Assembly: GCA_016866975.1 (NCBI GenBank)
Contig: VGKP01000001.1
Coordinates: 1 to 34,012, forward strand
Origin: Candidatus Pacearchaeota archaeon
Lineage (GTDB): Archaea; Nanobdellota; Nanobdellia; Pacearchaeales; GW2011-AR1
Direction of reading: 5' to 3'
Length of the DNA stretch: 34,012 bases
In this document: one piece after another, positions 18,557 to 27,030 of the stretch
How the letters are laid out: the number at the start of each line of letters is the position of its first letter
How positions within the stretch are numbered: position 1 is the stretch's first letter
Made by a program: the position numbers and the translations under genes
Notes under the pieces: generated by a model
Told to the model about the DNA's origin: nothing
The model's input: the letters and a program-made list of their open reading frames with translations, nothing else
Database searches by the model: none

Positions 18557-18957
18557 TTTATTCCTGCTCGAGTCTCTATATATTTCTTTATGTCTTTAAA
18601 TGGTGTAACAATTATGTAATGGCCTTTCATGACTCCCTCTTGTGAAAAAAGAGTCTGCTTGAAATCAGTAGCGGATAGCAACCTTACCTCAAAACAATCC
18701 AATTTAAGACTCCTTTCACCCTCGCAGTACAGTTTATTCTTTAAACAGTATTTAAAATTTTCTACATCAGTTATCCTATCCTCGCGACCTACCAACTGAA
18801 AATCCAGGTCACTGTCAGGCCTTTCAGTCTTCTTTACCCTGCTTCCATATAACAATGCAGCAGCTATGTTATAGTGCTGTCCAAATTCTATCAAGGTTTC
18901 TAACTCTCTTTGTCTCAATATATTCTCCATAATCTTTGCTATCCTTTTGATATTCAT
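18553..18957 (-). CDS. nucleotidyltransferase-domain protein (Pol-beta/MNT superfamily)
   Basis: ALLYGSRVKKTERPDSDLDFQLVG (GS-x-DxD). Confidence 0.8.
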   Translation of the reverse strand: MNIKRIAKIMENILRQRELETLIEFGQHYNIAAALLYGSRVKKTERPDSDLDFQLVGREDRITDVENFKYCLKNKLYCEGERSLKLDCFEVRLLSATDFKQTLFSQEGVMKGHYIIVTPFKDIKKYIETRAGIK

Positions 18958-18996
18958 AAAAAGACAGTCACAAGATGACTTTTAAATCTTTCGATA

Positions 18997-19017
18997 TGTT
19001 ACCTTTAATTAGTAACA
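18997..19017. promoter_or_regulatory. inverted repeat TGTTAC-N9-GTAACA in divergent intergenic region
   Basis: Read directly from sequence. Confidence 0.4.
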
Positions 19018-19056
19018 ACAAGAAAGATTTATATAGTCTAATTTCATAGAATTATC

Positions 19057-19398
19057 ATGAAAAATGGGCATAAAATATTGCTTGGAATCGCAGCTGTAGG
19101 AGCAATTGGAACTCTTACGGGAATGATATACAGGATTGATCGAAAAGAAATTGATGGATGGTATAGTCTGACGAACACAATCCCTGAGATGATTGCTCGA
19201 GGAGAGACATCAGAAGCCCGTGAGATTTATGTAGATACTTGGAGAGATATTAACCAGAGAATAAGAGATTCTGGAAGGGACCCTATAAGTTTAATTTCTC
19301 CTAGTGTAATTAAGCGTCTTGAGAAGGATTTCACTTGGGATGTTCTTATGAATAGGGCAAGAGAATATCGCCAGAACGGATTAACTAACGCGCATTAA
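19057..19398 (+). CDS. hypothetical protein with N-terminal hydrophobic segment
   Basis: 113-aa ORF; TATA-like tttatata upstream. Confidence 0.6.
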   Translation: MKNGHKILLGIAAVGAIGTLTGMIYRIDRKEIDGWYSLTNTIPEMIARGETSEAREIYVDTWRDINQRIRDSGRDPISLISPSVIKRLEKDFTWDVLMNRAREYRQNGLTNAH

Positions 19399-20066
19399 TA
19401 TTTTTTTAGATTTTCTGCAAAAAACGGAAGAAGTTTTGCTTCGGCCTTTCTAAGATGCTCTTGGAATGTTGATATTGATACTCCAAGATGTTTTGATAAT
19501 TTACCCAGGTCTGCTTTTCTGGGCCAAGTATAATAGCCGTGTTGGAGCGCAAGCTGAAATGCTTTCTTTTGCTGTTCAGGAAGTTCGGGAAGGATGCGAG
19601 GGAAATAGAGTTCTCTGAGATCAGTTTTTTGAAGGCTTAGGAGCTCGAAATGACTGAATTTATCTTTTGTTTGTTCTATGGCTTGCATAAGTTTCTCTAG
19701 CTTCTTACGATCCCAAGAGGCGATGTGCCAAGTTTCCTTCCCGTTCTGGATTATTGCAGGTGCAGGATGGTAAAGTGAAGGATCGTAAATAAGGTCGTAG
19801 AAGAGCTCTTCTTCTTTCATCAGGACTATGAGCATATGCCCGTGACTTTCGAATTGTTCTGTTTTTTTGTGTTTCTTGAGAGCTGATGCAAACGCTTCCT
19901 GCTCTTTTTCCTCACCTTGGAGAAGATGGATACCCATAATATGCACTGTGCTTTTGCCAGTCCTGTAGAAGTCTGCAGGATAGAGAAAATCAGTTATCTT
20001 ATACTTTTTCGTCAGCACTGTATATACGCTATCTTTGTTCTCAACCGTAAATTTAAGGGACCACAT
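19395..20066 (-). CDS. HTH_10 (bacterio-opsin activator type) regulator
   Basis: LPEQQKKAFQLALQHGYYTWPRKADLGKLSKHLGVSISTFQEHLRKAEAKLL. Confidence 0.85.
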   Translation of the reverse strand: MWSLKFTVENKDSVYTVLTKKYKITDFLYPADFYRTGKSTVHIMGIHLLQGEEKEQEAFASALKKHKKTEQFESHGHMLIVLMKEEELFYDLIYDPSLYHPAPAIIQNGKETWHIASWDRKKLEKLMQAIEQTKDKFSHFELLSLQKTDLRELYFPRILPELPEQQKKAFQLALQHGYYTWPRKADLGKLSKHLGVSISTFQEHLRKAEAKLLPFFAENLKKY

Positions 20067-20096
20067 ACGGAAATAGGAATGTATCTAGATTTTTAA

Positions 20097-20117
20097 ATTT
20101 ACCCGTATATATCAGGG
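20097..20117 (-). promoter_or_regulatory. palindromic TATA element CCCTGATATATACGGGTAAAT
   Basis: 20/21 match with 21445-21465, both 31 nt from the ATG. Confidence 0.6.
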
Positions 20118-20125
20118 ATGGAAGA

Positions 20126-20701
20126 TTAACCTTTCAGAGGGAGTTTTACTTCTACGATTGTTTTCTCTTTGTGAAACACTGGTCGGTTGACTCTTAGGAA
20201 ATACCAAAAGTCGTGGCTGAAAATATCTCTAATATGGGGGCGCAGATTTGTTGAAAAGGCCACCGATACTTTTTCTTCCGAACTATTCTTTCTAATTGCA
20301 AATGGCTTATAGGTTAAGTGTCCCTGATAGTGTATATCTCTCTGCCCACTCTCTGCAATTGTTTTTGCAGATTTTTCTCTTAAATCTACCAGATATAATT
20401 CGTGCCATTCATCTCCTCCTGCAGAGCGATAATATCTTACAGGAACTATACAGAGCCTTGAACTACATTCATCAAAGAAAACTTCTCCAAAATAAGGTGT
20501 GATTGAATATTCTCTCTGGTTGCCTCTCCAGTCTTCATCCCCCAACCAGGCTTCATAGCGCGTCTTAACTCCTTTCTCCCTTAGTATTTCGTATGCTCTT
20601 TGCACTCTTGCCTCATTATCTCTTTTATCCTCAAGATATGCTCTTATTTTCTCATATGTCTGAGGGCTTAGTGCCCCAACTATTTTCTCAAGGAAGCTCA
20701 T
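20126..20701 (-). CDS. hypothetical protein
   Basis: 191-aa ORF overlapping the upstream gene by 4 nt. Confidence 0.7.
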   Translation of the reverse strand: MSFLEKIVGALSPQTYEKIRAYLEDKRDNEARVQRAYEILREKGVKTRYEAWLGDEDWRGNQREYSITPYFGEVFFDECSSRLCIVPVRYYRSAGGDEWHELYLVDLREKSAKTIAESGQRDIHYQGHLTYKPFAIRKNSSEEKVSVAFSTNLRPHIRDIFSHDFWYFLRVNRPVFHKEKTIVEVKLPLKG

Positions 20702-21414
20702 TTTTCTGCTTCCATATATTCAAAATGAACACCAATGTTTTTAATTTCCATACCCCATCCATTATTTTGAGTGAATCTCATTAATGAAAGAACAGGCATT
20801 ACTTTACCAGTTAATAATCCTCTAATTACTCCTCCAGTGTCAATAGTTCTAACTGATTCTATATTTATTCCTCTTTTATCAGATAAATCGTGCAGATATT
20901 GCTGCACATGCTTTGTGGAGTCTATTTCGCCAGTGCAGAAACTAACTATAGCATATTTGACCTCTCTTGCTTCACTTATTACACAATTAATTTCTCCAAG
21001 ATAGTTTTCCATATATGAAAATTCTAAAGGCATTCCCTGCACAATCATTTTCATTCTCGTTTTAGGAGAAAATGCTGCCTCTAATCTAGACTTTCTTTCT
21101 ATCTCTGTATAAAGAACATCGAAGTCTTTCGAGGGAGAACTCATTGTAAGAAGCAATTTCGAAGAGTCGGATATTCTTTCACTTTCAGAAAGATTATACA
21201 TGAGAGCATTATTTCTTGCAAATGAGAGAAGGTTTTTTTCAAGAAGGTCTTCCAGTAAATTTGCTCTTTTATGATTTGGAGCAATTATATGGTATTCTCT
21301 TGTTGAAATAGTTGGTTTCACATCTAATCTGCTTGTGGCTTTGGCTACTTTCGTGTTTGCAGTATCTTCCTGAATATCTCTTCCAGTTTCTTGTGCCAAT
21401 ATTTGTATGTCCAT
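20698..21414 (-). CDS. hypothetical protein
   Basis: 238-aa ORF; no family recognised. Confidence 0.7.
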   Translation of the reverse strand: MDIQILAQETGRDIQEDTANTKVAKATSRLDVKPTISTREYHIIAPNHKRANLLEDLLEKNLLSFARNNALMYNLSESERISDSSKLLLTMSSPSKDFDVLYTEIERKSRLEAAFSPKTRMKMIVQGMPLEFSYMENYLGEINCVISEAREVKYAIVSFCTGEIDSTKHVQQYLHDLSDKRGINIESVRTIDTGGVIRGLLTGKVMPVLSLMRFTQNNGWGMEIKNIGVHFEYMEAEK

Positions 21415-21444
21415 TAAAAATCACAGAAAGAAAGCTATCTATAG

Positions 21445-21465
21445 ATTTACCCGTATATATCGGGG
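21445..21465 (-). promoter_or_regulatory. palindromic TATA element CCCCGATATATACGGGTAAAT
   Basis: See 20097-20117. Confidence 0.6.
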
Positions 21466-21468
21466 CAC

Positions 21469-21732
21469 TTATCCATAAACTGCGTCATGATGATCGTAAT
21501 CCAGCAAGCGTATTATTTTTTCATTTTCGTCTATTTCATAGGTCAAAACGAAATTTCTAATATGAACTCTCCGCTGCCCAACCATGTTTGCTGTAAGAGG
21601 TTTTCCTATCTGTGGATTTTCACTTATTTCTCTTATTTTTCTACTTATTATCTCAAACTGAAGTTTATCTTTCTTCGATAATTTATAGATGATTCTTTCT
21701 AAATGGTCTGAAATCTCGATGTTATACGGCAA
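21469..21732 (-). CDS. RelE/ParE-superfamily toxin-like protein
   Basis: IEISDHLERIIYKLSKKDKLQFEIISRKIREISENPQIGKPL...RRVHIRNFVLTYEIDENEKIIRLLDYDHHDAVY. Confidence 0.85.
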   Translation of the reverse strand: MPYNIEISDHLERIIYKLSKKDKLQFEIISRKIREISENPQIGKPLTANMVGQRRVHIRNFVLTYEIDENEKIIRLLDYDHHDAVYG

Positions 21733-21734
21733 CG

Positions 21735-21962
21735 TTATCCATACTTCTCCTTAAACTCTTCATATGTTCCTATCTTGATAAATTTGCCTTTACGAATAGC
21801 ATCAAGCTTTTTGAGATATTCCTCTCTTACTTGCGGCTTTGTTTCTATCTGGGCTTTGATGAATGTATTGACTTGACTGCTCATGCTAATACCATTTTCC
21901 TTACAAAATTGAGCATATTTTTCATATACTTCTTCCTCTACATTAAATGTTTTGAGTACCAT
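21735..21962 (-). CDS. RelB-like antitoxin
   Basis: N-terminal RHH-like segment, adjacent to toxin. Confidence 0.7.
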   Translation of the reverse strand: MVLKTFNVEEEVYEKYAQFCKENGISMSSQVNTFIKAQIETKPQVREEYLKKLDAIRKGKFIKIGTYEEFKEKYG

Positions 21963-22011
21963 GTTAAATAATATTATTTAATATTATTTAAATCTTTCGA
22001 TGTTAAATGTC

Positions 22012-22252
22012 ATCCTTTCAGAACCGCCATTGGCTTCAAACGGGCAACGAGCTGACCGATGCCGAGATCGTCTGAGACACGGGCTACTTCATCAATGTCT
22101 TTGTATGCTTCGGGAGCTTCTTCTACAATGCCTTTTCTGCTTCCTGCTTTTATTGCTACGTTTCTTAAGGCAAGCTGTTTTTCAACATTTTCTGGAGTAA
22201 AGTTCTTTATTGCGTAAGAACGGGAGAGAACGCGGCCTGCGCCATGGGCTGT
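22012..22252 (-). pseudogene. rtcB 3'-end fragment (C-terminal ~80 codons incl. stop)
   Basis: Gapless 231/241 match to 24264-24504; all differences synonymous. Confidence 0.93.
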
Positions 22253-22347
22253 GCTTTATAAGATTATGTGTAAGCGAGTGATGCTTTAACTTCAAATTCA
22301 TTGGAAGTTAAAAAAAGGTTTAAATAGGGAAGGGTATTTGATGGGAT

Positions 22348-23613
22348 ATGAAAAGGCGAGTTGTAGTGGTTATAATTGTGCTGCTTCTGATTGCGGGAGT
22401 TGCAGCAGGGGCGAAGTTTCTTTTCCCGTATGCGCCGAAATTACCGCCTAAGGCAGATGAGAGCAATGCAACTGCAGATGGGATTCAAAAAGTTGTGAAT
22501 GCGAATAATAAGTTTGCGTTTGATTTGTATAATGAATTAGATAAGTCTGAAAAAGGAAATGTTTTTTATTCGCCTTATAGTGTTTCTGCCGCGCTGGCGA
22601 TGGTTGATGAAGGCGCTGTTGGGCAGACTGCTGATGAAATTAATGCTGTTTTTCACTTTCCTTCGCGCGAGGTTTTGAGGCCGAATTTTGCTTCTATTTA
22701 TAATGGGATAAATAATGGAAGCGGGGCTTACGAGCTGAGGACAGGCAATGCGCTTTGGGTGCAGCAGGATTATCCTTTTCTGGATAGTTATAAAACTAAT
22801 GTTGAGAAATATTATGGCGGAAAAGCTGCGCCACTGGATTTTGTGAAGGACACTGAAAATTCTAGGAAGACAATCAACTCATTTATTGAGGAGCAGACAA
22901 ATGGGAAGATTAAGGAGCTGATTCCTTCTGGTGTGCTTAATCCAATGTCCCGGGCTGTTTTGACGAATGCAATATACTTTAAGGGCACATGGGAGTGGGA
23001 ATTTGACAAGTCTCGCACATATGATGATGACTTCAAGCTGGCCGGAGGCAATAGTATTAAGGTTCAGATGATGCATATGAGCCCTGAAAAAGCGAGATTT
23101 AATTATGCTTATCTGGACAATTTGCAGATTCTTGAGTTGCCTTACAAGGATGGGAAGATTTCAATGCTGATATTGCTGCCTAAGGAGAGCTTGGATTCTT
23201 TGGCTGCTAATTTCACGGCTGAGAAGCTTAATGATTATAAGGCTGCGATGAATGAGCAGAGCCTGGATAATATTTATATTCCTAAATTTGAGTTTGACAC
23301 AAAGTATTTCATGAAGGACACTTTGAGTGCGCTGGGCATGCCGACTGCATTTTCAATAAACAATGCTGACTTTTCAGGAATAGCGCAGGCAGAGCAGCTT
23401 TATATCAGCCAGGTAATTCATCAGGCCTATGTGAAGGTTGATGAAAAAGGCACAGAAGCTGCTGCTGCAACTGCTGTGGGCATGGAAGCTATGGCTTCTG
23501 CTCCCAGTGAGAAAAAAATATTCAGGGCAGACCATCCTTTTGTTTTTGTTATACAGAATAAGGAGACAGGGAATATTTTGTTTATGGGAAGGTTCAGCGA
23601 GCCTGCGAAGTAA
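22348..23613 (+). CDS. serpin with N-terminal signal/TM anchor
   Basis: NVFYSPYSVSAALAMVDEGA; NAIYFKGTWEWEFD; hinge KVDEKGTEAAAATAVGM; ADHPFVFVI. Confidence 0.95.
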   Translation: MKRRVVVVIIVLLLIAGVAAGAKFLFPYAPKLPPKADESNATADGIQKVVNANNKFAFDLYNELDKSEKGNVFYSPYSVSAALAMVDEGAVGQTADEINAVFHFPSREVLRPNFASIYNGINNGSGAYELRTGNALWVQQDYPFLDSYKTNVEKYYGGKAAPLDFVKDTENSRKTINSFIEEQTNGKIKELIPSGVLNPMSRAVLTNAIYFKGTWEWEFDKSRTYDDDFKLAGGNSIKVQMMHMSPEKARFNYAYLDNLQILELPYKDGKISMLILLPKESLDSLAANFTAEKLNDYKAAMNEQSLDNIYIPKFEFDTKYFMKDTLSALGMPTAFSINNADFSGIAQAEQLYISQVIHQAYVKVDEKGTEAAAATAVGMEAMASAPSEKKIFRADHPFVFVIQNKETGNILFMGRFSEPAK

Positions 23614-23665
23614 TTAGATAATTTATCATAGATATTCTTTTAAATGAAGTATTGTTGTACACAGA

Positions 23666-24232
23666 ATGGCGCCTGAGGGAGAAATCTTCGGAACAGATAG
23701 TCGCGGAAACTATAAAGTACGTACCCCCAGACAGAAAACAGTTGTTCTTACTGGGAGCGTGATGGGACGATTTAAAATAGGGGATCGCGTTAATTATAAG
23801 GTAACCTCTTATGGGGAGCATGTGAATTTTTCAACCGATTATGGGCTTGCAGATGCGCCGAAACCTGAAGGCTCTTTTCAAAGAAGCAGTGCTGCGAGTC
23901 GTCTGGATAATGTCGGTGTTGAGATTGTTCTTTGTGACACTTACACAAACGATGTTTTGTTAGTTGGAAATTGGGACAATCCCTTTTTTGTTGCGCATAC
24001 TGAAAAAGGAAAAATTTGTGGCAGGGATTATGTATTAACCCATACTGCGAGTATTGGAGCGACGATTATAAATGAAGAAAGTTTGGCAAGAAGGTTTGGT
24101 GTTGATGAAAGAAAAGTTCTCGTTGAAGTATTCCCGAGTTGTATAGGAAGAAGTGCTCTGCAGTATGTTTTTTCTGTTCCGCATCATGAGGATAGACAGC
24201 TTTTGGAAAGGGCAATACAACGCCTCAAGTAG
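23666..24232 (+). CDS. hypothetical protein
   Basis: 188-aa ORF within the serpin island. Confidence 0.7.
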   Translation: MAPEGEIFGTDSRGNYKVRTPRQKTVVLTGSVMGRFKIGDRVNYKVTSYGEHVNFSTDYGLADAPKPEGSFQRSSAASRLDNVGVEIVLCDTYTNDVLLVGNWDNPFFVAHTEKGKICGRDYVLTHTASIGATIINEESLARRFGVDERKVLVEVFPSCIGRSALQYVFSVPHHEDRQLLERAIQRLK

Positions 24233-24261
24233 CCGCAGGATTGCCTGTTCAGATGGATTGT

Positions 24262-25683
24262 TTATCCTTTCAGAACCGCCATAGGTTTCAAACGGGCAAC
24301 GAGCTGACCGATGCCGAGATCGTCTGAGACACGGGCTACTTCATCAATGTCTTTGTATGCTTCGGGAGCTTCTTCTACAATGCCTTTTCTGCTTCCTGCT
24401 TTAATTGCCACGTTTCTTAAGGCAAGCTGTTTTTCAACATTTTCTGGAGTAAAGTTCTTTATTGCGTAAGAGCGCGAGAGAACTCTGCCTGCTCCGTGGG
24501 CTGTAGAGCCGAAAGAAAGCTCTTCTGCTTTTTTAGTTCCGACTAAAACATAAGAGAATGTGCCCATGCTTCCGGGAATAAAGATGGGACAGCCGATGTT
24601 CCTGTAAATGGAAGGTATTTCTTTTCTCCCTGGGCCAAATGAACGCGTTGCTCCCTTTCTGTGGACGCAGACATCGCACTTCTTACCGTTTATTGTGTGT
24701 TCTTCGAATTTTGCTATATTGTGCGCGATGTCATAAATTAATGAAAGCTGAGATTTTGGAAAGTATTTTGAGAACACTTTTCTTAATTGGTAAGTCATAA
24801 GCTGGCGGTTTACAAAAGCGAAGTTTGCTGCCGCAGCCATTGCTGCTCTGTATTCTTTGCCTAATGGAGAGTTTATTGGAGCACAGATTAATTCTCTATC
24901 AGGGAGATCTTTGAATCCGTATTGCTTTTCCATTTTCATTATGTAGTCTGATGCTGTTTGATGCCCGAGTCCGCGGGATCCAGAGTGAATCATTATTACT
25001 ACCTGCCCTGTTTTAAGGCCGAAAGCTTTTGCTATTTCTTTGTTGAATATCTGCTCTACTTCCTGTATTTCTAAGAAATGGTTTCCTGAACCGAGAGAGC
25101 CGAGCTGGCTTCTTCCTCGTGCTTTTGCTCTGGGTGAGACTTTTGATGCGTCTGCGCCCTGAATACAGCCATTGTCTTCTATTCTTTGCATGTCTTCTTT
25201 TGTCGCATATCCTTTTTCAACTGCCCACTCTACTCCTCTTTCCAAGACTTGATTTAATTCTTTATCTTCTAATGTGAATTCACTTTCTTTTCCTACACCT
25301 GATGGAATGTCTTTTGATAATTGATTAAGAATTTCTTTTCTTTTTGCGAGGAATTCTTCTTTTTGGATGTTTGACGCTAGTATACGGACTCCGCAATTTA
25401 TGTCATATCCTACTCCGCCAGGGGAGATTATACCCTCTTCTAGATCAAAGGCAGCTACCCCTCCAATTGGGAAACCATAGCCTTGGTGCGCGTCTGGCAT
25501 TGCGATTGATTCTCCGACTATTCCCTTAAGGCAGGCGACATTTTTTACCTGCTCGATTGTTTTTCCATCTTTCTTGATGTTTTCCATCAGTTTTTCTGAT
25601 GCAAAGATCTTCCCAGGAACATGCATCTTGCCTTCTTTCTCTATTTGCCAGATATTTTCAGATATTTTCTTTGGATAAGCCAT
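24262..25683 (-). CDS. rtcB: tRNA-splicing ligase RtcB
   Basis: MPDAHQGYGFPIGGVAAFD; GGVGYDINCGVR; GSGNHFLEIQ; HSGSRGLGHQ; STAHGAGRVLSR. Confidence 0.97.
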   Translation of the reverse strand: MAYPKKISENIWQIEKEGKMHVPGKIFASEKLMENIKKDGKTIEQVKNVACLKGIVGESIAMPDAHQGYGFPIGGVAAFDLEEGIISPGGVGYDINCGVRILASNIQKEEFLAKRKEILNQLSKDIPSGVGKESEFTLEDKELNQVLERGVEWAVEKGYATKEDMQRIEDNGCIQGADASKVSPRAKARGRSQLGSLGSGNHFLEIQEVEQIFNKEIAKAFGLKTGQVVIMIHSGSRGLGHQTASDYIMKMEKQYGFKDLPDRELICAPINSPLGKEYRAAMAAAANFAFVNRQLMTYQLRKVFSKYFPKSQLSLIYDIAHNIAKFEEHTINGKKCDVCVHRKGATRSFGPGRKEIPSIYRNIGCPIFIPGSMGTFSYVLVGTKKAEELSFGSTAHGAGRVLSRSYAIKNFTPENVEKQLALRNVAIKAGSRKGIVEEAPEAYKDIDEVARVSDDLGIGQLVARLKPMAVLKG

Positions 25684-25728
25684 ACTTAGAAGAAGGAGAA
25701 GGGGTTTTAATAAGGTGCTGGTTGCTCG

Positions 25729-26424
25729 TTAAACTTCACCTTCAATAGGGTGATAGATACATATCTCATAGTTGGCCCCTGTTATGTGCATAAGTTTTCC
25801 ATTTTTTAGATAAATTATTTTTTTATTAGTTTCAATCCTTGTTTTTTCAGCAATTTTAATAAAATCATAATCTCTTGTTAGAATACAGGGAACTATTCCT
25901 TGACGTTGTATTAAATATGCCAAAGTGTTTACCGAAATGTCTGCTATACTGGGTGGCTTTTGTTTATACTTGTGTGTCAGAAAAACCTCATTGTGATATG
26001 ATTCCCATGCATCTTGATATTGCCTTGAATCCGTATCTATAATTTTCACAAGCCCTACCTGACAGGCACGAGGATCTCTTCCCGTACTTTTTTCCTGAAA
26101 TACTTTTAATGCAGAAGTATATTTATGAATTGCAGAACGTCTTTGCCGAAGATTATCGGCTCTTCCTTCATAAAAACCATTAATATGTGAAATCGTGCCA
26201 ATACCTTCATCTATTTCTTCTCTTACTTCTAATGGTACAACTATTGTTTGGGCCTCATTTAGGAGATTGTTAACTTTAAATACATGTAAAGTCGCGTCAT
26301 TAATTTCATTTAAGATTTGAACATTATATTGTCCAAATACGAAACTGGAGTCTAGGATGAACGCCGTTTTTTTAGGCGGATTAACTACTTTTTCAATGAT
26401 GTCGCTTATAATTGAACTTGTCAC
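25729..26424 (-). CDS. PIN-domain-like nuclease
   Basis: FILDSSFV; VPLEVREEI; ADISVNTLAYL; ILTRDYDFIKIAE. Confidence 0.65.
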   Translation of the reverse strand: MTSSIISDIIEKVVNPPKKTAFILDSSFVFGQYNVQILNEINDATLHVFKVNNLLNEAQTIVVPLEVREEIDEGIGTISHINGFYEGRADNLRQRRSAIHKYTSALKVFQEKSTGRDPRACQVGLVKIIDTDSRQYQDAWESYHNEVFLTHKYKQKPPSIADISVNTLAYLIQRQGIVPCILTRDYDFIKIAEKTRIETNKKIIYLKNGKLMHITGANYEICIYHPIEGEV

Positions 26425-26465
26425 GATTTTTTTAAATGAAGGCAGTATTTAAGTTTATTTATTCG

Positions 26466-26486
26466 TGTAACTTAATAATAGTTACA
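26466..26486. promoter_or_regulatory. inverted repeat TGTAAC-N9-GTTACA
   Basis: Read directly; 42 nt upstream of the PIN-like gene start. Confidence 0.4.
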
Positions 26487-26566
26487 AAATTTGGAAATAA
26501 GCAAGGAGGTAGAGCAGGGGATGTCGTTTTATGTTTCGATGATGATGGATATGGTGCTGTGGTGAA

Positions 26567-26980
26567 TTAAACATCGAGTACGATGAATGCTTCCCATCCA
26601 TTCTTAGTCTTTTGTATTGACATTTCTGCGTAAGTAGCGGCCTTGATATGGGAAAGATTGTAGTTTTTAGTGTCGTCACCAAATATTTCTGCTTTGAGAT
26701 TGTTGCCTCGGAGCAGGACTTGGGCTTTTGAGGGGATGAAATGTTCTGCATCTATGAGATAGATAAGCTCATCTATAAAGTTGTACATGAGAGAAAGCAT
26801 ATCTGTGCCCTGTACTTCTACAACCTTACCTTTCTTGCTTTTAATAGGGTTACCAGAATTTGTGTAGCTGGCCAAGGCCAGTACTGTGTTCTGAAAAATC
26901 TCGTCAAGAGTTCTGCCTGTAATCCTGACTTTGATATCTGCGGTGTGTTCAAGGAATATAAAAGGCTCTTTATCAGGCAT
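26567..26980 (-). CDS. archease
   Basis: FLEHTADIKVRITGRTLDEIF; FIDELIYLIDAE; HIKAATYAEM; VLDV C-terminus. Confidence 0.93.
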   Translation of the reverse strand: MPDKEPFIFLEHTADIKVRITGRTLDEIFQNTVLALASYTNSGNPIKSKKGKVVEVQGTDMLSLMYNFIDELIYLIDAEHFIPSKAQVLLRGNNLKAEIFGDDTKNYNLSHIKAATYAEMSIQKTKNGWEAFIVLDV

Positions 26981-27030
26981 AATAAGAAAAGACTAAGCAC
27001 CTTTATAAATTACTTCATCCAATCTTATAT

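Noticed and set aside
22000-22200. 66-aa Leu/Arg-rich plus-strand ORF
   Set aside because: Antisense of the duplicated rtcB 3' fragment.
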